The notes under the pieces are model-generated. The model did not search any database, was not told the origin of the DNA, and was given only the letters and a program-made list of their open reading frames with translations. Made by a program: the position numbers and the translations under genes. A stretch of DNA of 7,189 nucleotides from Methanosarcinales archaeon (lineage in GTDB: Archaea > Halobacteriota > Syntropharchaeia > Alkanophagales > Methanospirareceae). Of this stretch, positions 5,156 to 7,189 are shown in pieces. The stretch lies in assembly GCA_025464585.1 (NCBI GenBank), contig JAODGL010000218.1, positions 1-7,189 of the forward strand, written 5' to 3'. Position 1 is the first letter of the stretch. Every line of letters starts with the position of its first letter.

Positions 5156-5882
5156 TTTCTCCATCTCCAAACAGCATCTCACAAATATACCTTATATCAT
5201 TCATATCCCGGTCATACCAATGCTGACGAATCGTAGTAATTACGTATGCGACACCGCCAACTAACAGTCCAAGGACGGTGGTGCCGAAAGCGAAGATGAG
5301 GCTGGTTGCAAGCGTATTTATATCGCCCTGTGTAAGTGCGAGCAGTGCGGGACCCATCGGTATCAGCGTGCCCATCAATCCGAGTATCGGTCCTATTCGC
5401 ACCATCGTTCTCGTCTTTTCAATCTGTTTCGAGATTTCCTCATCGCATGTCTGTAGTAGCTTTTGAAGTCTGATTGGAAATGACTCATCATTTCGAAGAT
5501 TTGAAAGGCCGTTTAAAAACATGTGCACGAATTTGCATGACGTGCAGCCCTTGATTACTGCGATTCCCTCCGTTATTGCGTTTTTCCCTCTGGGCATCTG
5601 TTCATCCGAACCAGTATCACAGTTATCTCTATTTTTCATCAGCATTTTCGCTTCTCGCAGTCCTTCTTCTAAATCCTTCAGTTCCTTCTTCGATAATCTC
5701 CCGGTTCTCGCAAGCCACTCGAATGAAATCATGCCGATTTCGACAATCACCCACAGCGTTAGCCCGAACAATACGATTAATACCGGATAGCGGAGCAATG
5801 AAGTAATCCAGGACAGGAAATCTGTGCTAATCCAGGACAAAAAACCACGGGAGTTCAGGAGGGGAAGAATCAAATACTTCAT
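5151..5882 (-). CDS. MotA/TolQ/ExbB-type proton channel subunit
   Basis: The 243-residue protein shows three TM helices: about 32-54 (YPVLIVLFGLTLWVIVEIG), 161-183 (VRIGPILGLMGTLIPMGPAL) and 192-216 (ATSLIFAFGTTVLGLLVGG). The last two carry the ExbB/TolQ hallmarks GxxLGLMGTLIPM and the FGTT-x-x-G-L threonines (T201/T202) lining the ion path. A long cytoplasmic loop (55-160) holds a charged helix and Cys113/Cys116 (GCTSC), seen in neither ExbB nor TolQ that I recall. The start ATG overlaps the upstream stop (ATGA, 5879-5882), indicating translational coupling. The N-terminus before TM1 (10-29) is odd: FLSWISTD/FLSWITSL is a tandem duplication. Together with the DUF2149 protein it likely forms an ion-driven membrane motor; the driven partner is probably the surface protein encoded just upstream. 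Confidence 0.92.
   Translation of the reverse strand: MKYLILPLLNSRGFLSWISTDFLSWITSLLRYPVLIVLFGLTLWVIVEIGMISFEWLARTGRLSKKELKDLEEGLREAKMLMKNRDNCDTGSDEQMPRGKNAITEGIAVIKGCTSCKFVHMFLNGLSNLRNDESFPIRLQKLLQTCDEEISKQIEKTRTMVRIGPILGLMGTLIPMGPALLALTQGDINTLATSLIFAFGTTVLGLLVGGVAYVITTIRQHWYDRDMNDIRYICEMLFGDGEK
5796..5843 (-). repeat. 24-bp imperfect tandem duplication in the exbB-like gene
   Basis: Two units, 5843-5820 and 5819-5796 on the minus strand, share TGTCCTGGATTA and encode FLSWISTD and FLSWITSL (residues 14-21 and 22-29). The first unit reads GGATTAGCACAGATT, close to the GATTAACACAGA of the cassette end. Confidence 0.55.
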
Positions 5883-7189
5883 TTTTTATTCCTGTTCCTC
5901 CTGTGCACCTTTCCCGGTGAAACATGCTTCGCATAAGCCCTTTTCTCGTGGTAGTAGCCGAAATAGAAGAGTACGATGACCAGTATCGCCAGCAGTATCA
6001 AAAGTACCGGCAGTGTTCCTCCACCGCCGGAAGCGCCGGAAGTAGCATTGCCAAACGGGAACCCGGAAACTTCTTTCTTTTCCTCTTCTGCTGAGCCACT
6101 CGCATTTACTGGTATTTGCATGCCTCCTGCTTCTCCTGTTCCTGCTTCGCCAGTCCCGCTTCCCGCGCCGATTCCTCCCGCAGAACCACCGCCGTGTCCA
6201 CCGCCATGACCTGGACCGAAGCCAGGGTTTTCTGTTGTTGGCGTTGGTGTCGGTGTTGGTGTTGGTGTCGGCATCACTTCCACCACCGTTGAATTTATGT
6301 TATTTGTGTAGTTCGCATCGTTATTAATTACTGCCTCAACCATAAGTGTGTGGTTTCCAATGCCAGAAGCAGTCCAGTTGAAATTTAAAAGTTGACTATT
6401 ATTTACTGGTCGTGGCACTGTTTCCTTCCAATTCCCATCAACAAAGAACATTGCATAAAATGTCTCATTCGTCTCATTCCCGATATTCGTGATATTCGCT
6501 TCCACCGTGACCGTATCACCTACGTAAGCGGGATTTGGCGATGCTTTTAGCTTCGTTACGAGGTCAGGCTTGTTATCCTCCACCTCTACCGTAAGATTCA
6601 CAGTATTATTCAACGGGTTTGATTCAGTTACATTACCGGGTGGTGGATTCACTTCTACGGTAAGACGATACATTCCGGGTTCTTCAGGAGTCCATTCAAA
6701 TGTAATCGGCTTTGACTCGCTAATATTCAATGGCGGATTAACAATTCTATCAATCTTTTTAATGTTATTCTCTTTATCTTTGTACCTCAGTTCAACTTTA
6801 AAACTTTTTGTCACATTTGCTTTACCGATATTTTCAATCGTTGCGGTTATATTACCTTTCTTTCCAACAACATATTTATCATCTGGTGCGGTTGCGTTTA
6901 CCACCGTAAGGTCTGGTAGCGTGCCGTTACCACGTTTAATAACCCTACCATTATTGACCGTATAAACAAAGCCATTCACCACCACAGGAGAAGGTCCACC
7001 GGGAGCTTGCCATAATATATCTCCGGTAAAGGCATCAAGGCAGGATAGCGTGGTTCCGTTGCCGACGAAGACCTTTCCATCCCTCGTAACCACTGGCGAT
7101 GCCGTCCAGTAGCCAAGCCCTTCTTTACCCCCCTTACCTCCGGTACTCCATATCTCTTCACCTGTTTTCGCATCAAAGCAATGAACATC
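5879..7189 (-). CDS. PQQ-propeller/CARDB surface protein with C-terminal membrane anchor, 5' end missing
   Basis: The frame is open from the right window edge, giving 436 visible residues; a GTG at 7093 is not the start because coding continues upstream. Residues 1-88 hold PQQ-like propeller blades (HCFDAKTGEEIW at 3-14 and LSCLDAFTGDILW at 48-60). Two CARDB-type Ig-like domains follow (about 91-204, opening LPDLTVVNATAP, and 207-306, opening KPDLVTKLKASPNPAYVGDT), rich in N-x-S/T sites. Then come a Thr-Pro linker (308-319), a Gly/Ser/His stretch (PGHGGGHGGG near 325), and a TM helix (393-412) with a very basic 24-residue tail. The topology is outside-to-inside, a large external part with a short cytoplasmic end. 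It overlaps the exbB-like gene by 4 bases, and is probably the part of the machine that works outside the membrane. Ligand and true N-terminus are unknown. Confidence 0.9.
   Translation of the reverse strand, partial: DVHCFDAKTGEEIWSTGGKGGKEGLGYWTASPVVTRDGKVFVGNGTTLSCLDAFTGDILWQAPGGPSPVVVNGFVYTVNNGRVIKRGNGTLPDLTVVNATAPDDKYVVGKKGNITATIENIGKANVTKSFKVELRYKDKENNIKKIDRIVNPPLNISESKPITFEWTPEEPGMYRLTVEVNPPPGNVTESNPLNNTVNLTVEVEDNKPDLVTKLKASPNPAYVGDTVTVEANITNIGNETNETFYAMFFVDGNWKETVPRPVNNSQLLNFNWTASGIGNHTLMVEAVINNDANYTNNINSTVVEVMPTPTPTPTPTPTTENPGFGPGHGGGHGGGSAGGIGAGSGTGEAGTGEAGGMQIPVNASGSAEEEKKEVSGFPFGNATSGASGGGGTLPVLLILLAILVIVLFYFGYYHEKRAYAKHVSPGKVHRRNRNKK
6231..6274 (-). repeat. Thr-Pro coding hexamer repeat
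   Basis: Short GGTGTT/GGTGTC units on the plus strand encode the (Thr-Pro)n linker of the surface protein. A similar, more degenerate Thr/Pro/Ser stretch lies in the binding protein at about 3160-3245. Both are wall-spanning linkers typical of anchored archaeal surface proteins and prone to length change. Confidence 0.7.

Noticed and set aside
6570..6965. 131-codon open frame on the plus strand
   Set aside because: It is antisense to the CARDB domains; its composition is what reverse-complemented beta-rich coding DNA gives.
6976..7188. 70-codon minus-strand frame at the right edge
   Set aside because: It is out of frame with the PQQ-repeat coding sequence, which runs through to 7189 with matching blade motifs.

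Overview
The window looks archaeal, most likely from a euryarchaeote with H4MPT-type C1 metabolism (a methanogen or a methane/alkane-oxidising relative). The signs are a dihydropteroate synthase-related protein of the kind found in methanogens and Archaeoglobus, an archaeal-type Dph6 diphthamide ligase, a PGF-CTERM surface-anchored binding protein, CARDB/PQQ-repeat surface proteins, a DUF2149 protein, TATA-like boxes and strong Shine-Dalgarno sites. The lineage is an inference. Every convincing gene is on the minus strand, so the text reads from high to low coordinates.

Right block (7189-4321): an operon for a putative ion-driven membrane machine. It holds the 3' part of a large PQQ-propeller/CARDB surface protein with a C-terminal membrane anchor (open at 7189), a MotA/TolQ/ExbB-type channel overlapping it by 4 bases (ATGA), and a DUF2149 protein that resembles ExbD/TolR with one TM helix and a membrane Asp. 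Between the last two sits a GxxExxY-family gene. It lies in a 449-bp segment bounded by inverted repeats of about 27 bp and by a perfect 7-bp direct repeat. Removing the segment and one 7-mer restores an exbB stop followed directly by the DUF2149 Shine-Dalgarno, so this looks like a small mobile cassette caught in the operon.

Middle block (4240-2148): its own TATA-like promoter, a BtuF/FepB-like substrate-binding lipid- or sortase-anchored protein with Thr-Pro linker and PGF-CTERM tail, then dph6 21 bp downstream. The 3' end of dph6 runs into a fragment of an IS91-type transposase zinc-finger region.

Left block (2147-1): ilvE (branched-chain aminotransferase) with its own promoter. Next is a 446-bp gap (691-1136) without an intact gene. 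It holds a plus-strand remnant that resembles the C-terminus of a DNA methyltransferase, with a frameshift in an A8 run, and a doubtful, possibly decayed minus-strand small ORF. Last is the 5' part of the dihydropteroate synthase-related gene, running off the window at base 1. This gene has no stop inside the window and is open over 230 codons.

No tRNA, rRNA or CRISPR array was seen. The most interesting feature is the GxxExxY cassette with its inverted repeats and target duplication. After that comes the ExbB/DUF2149/PQQ-CARDB machine.
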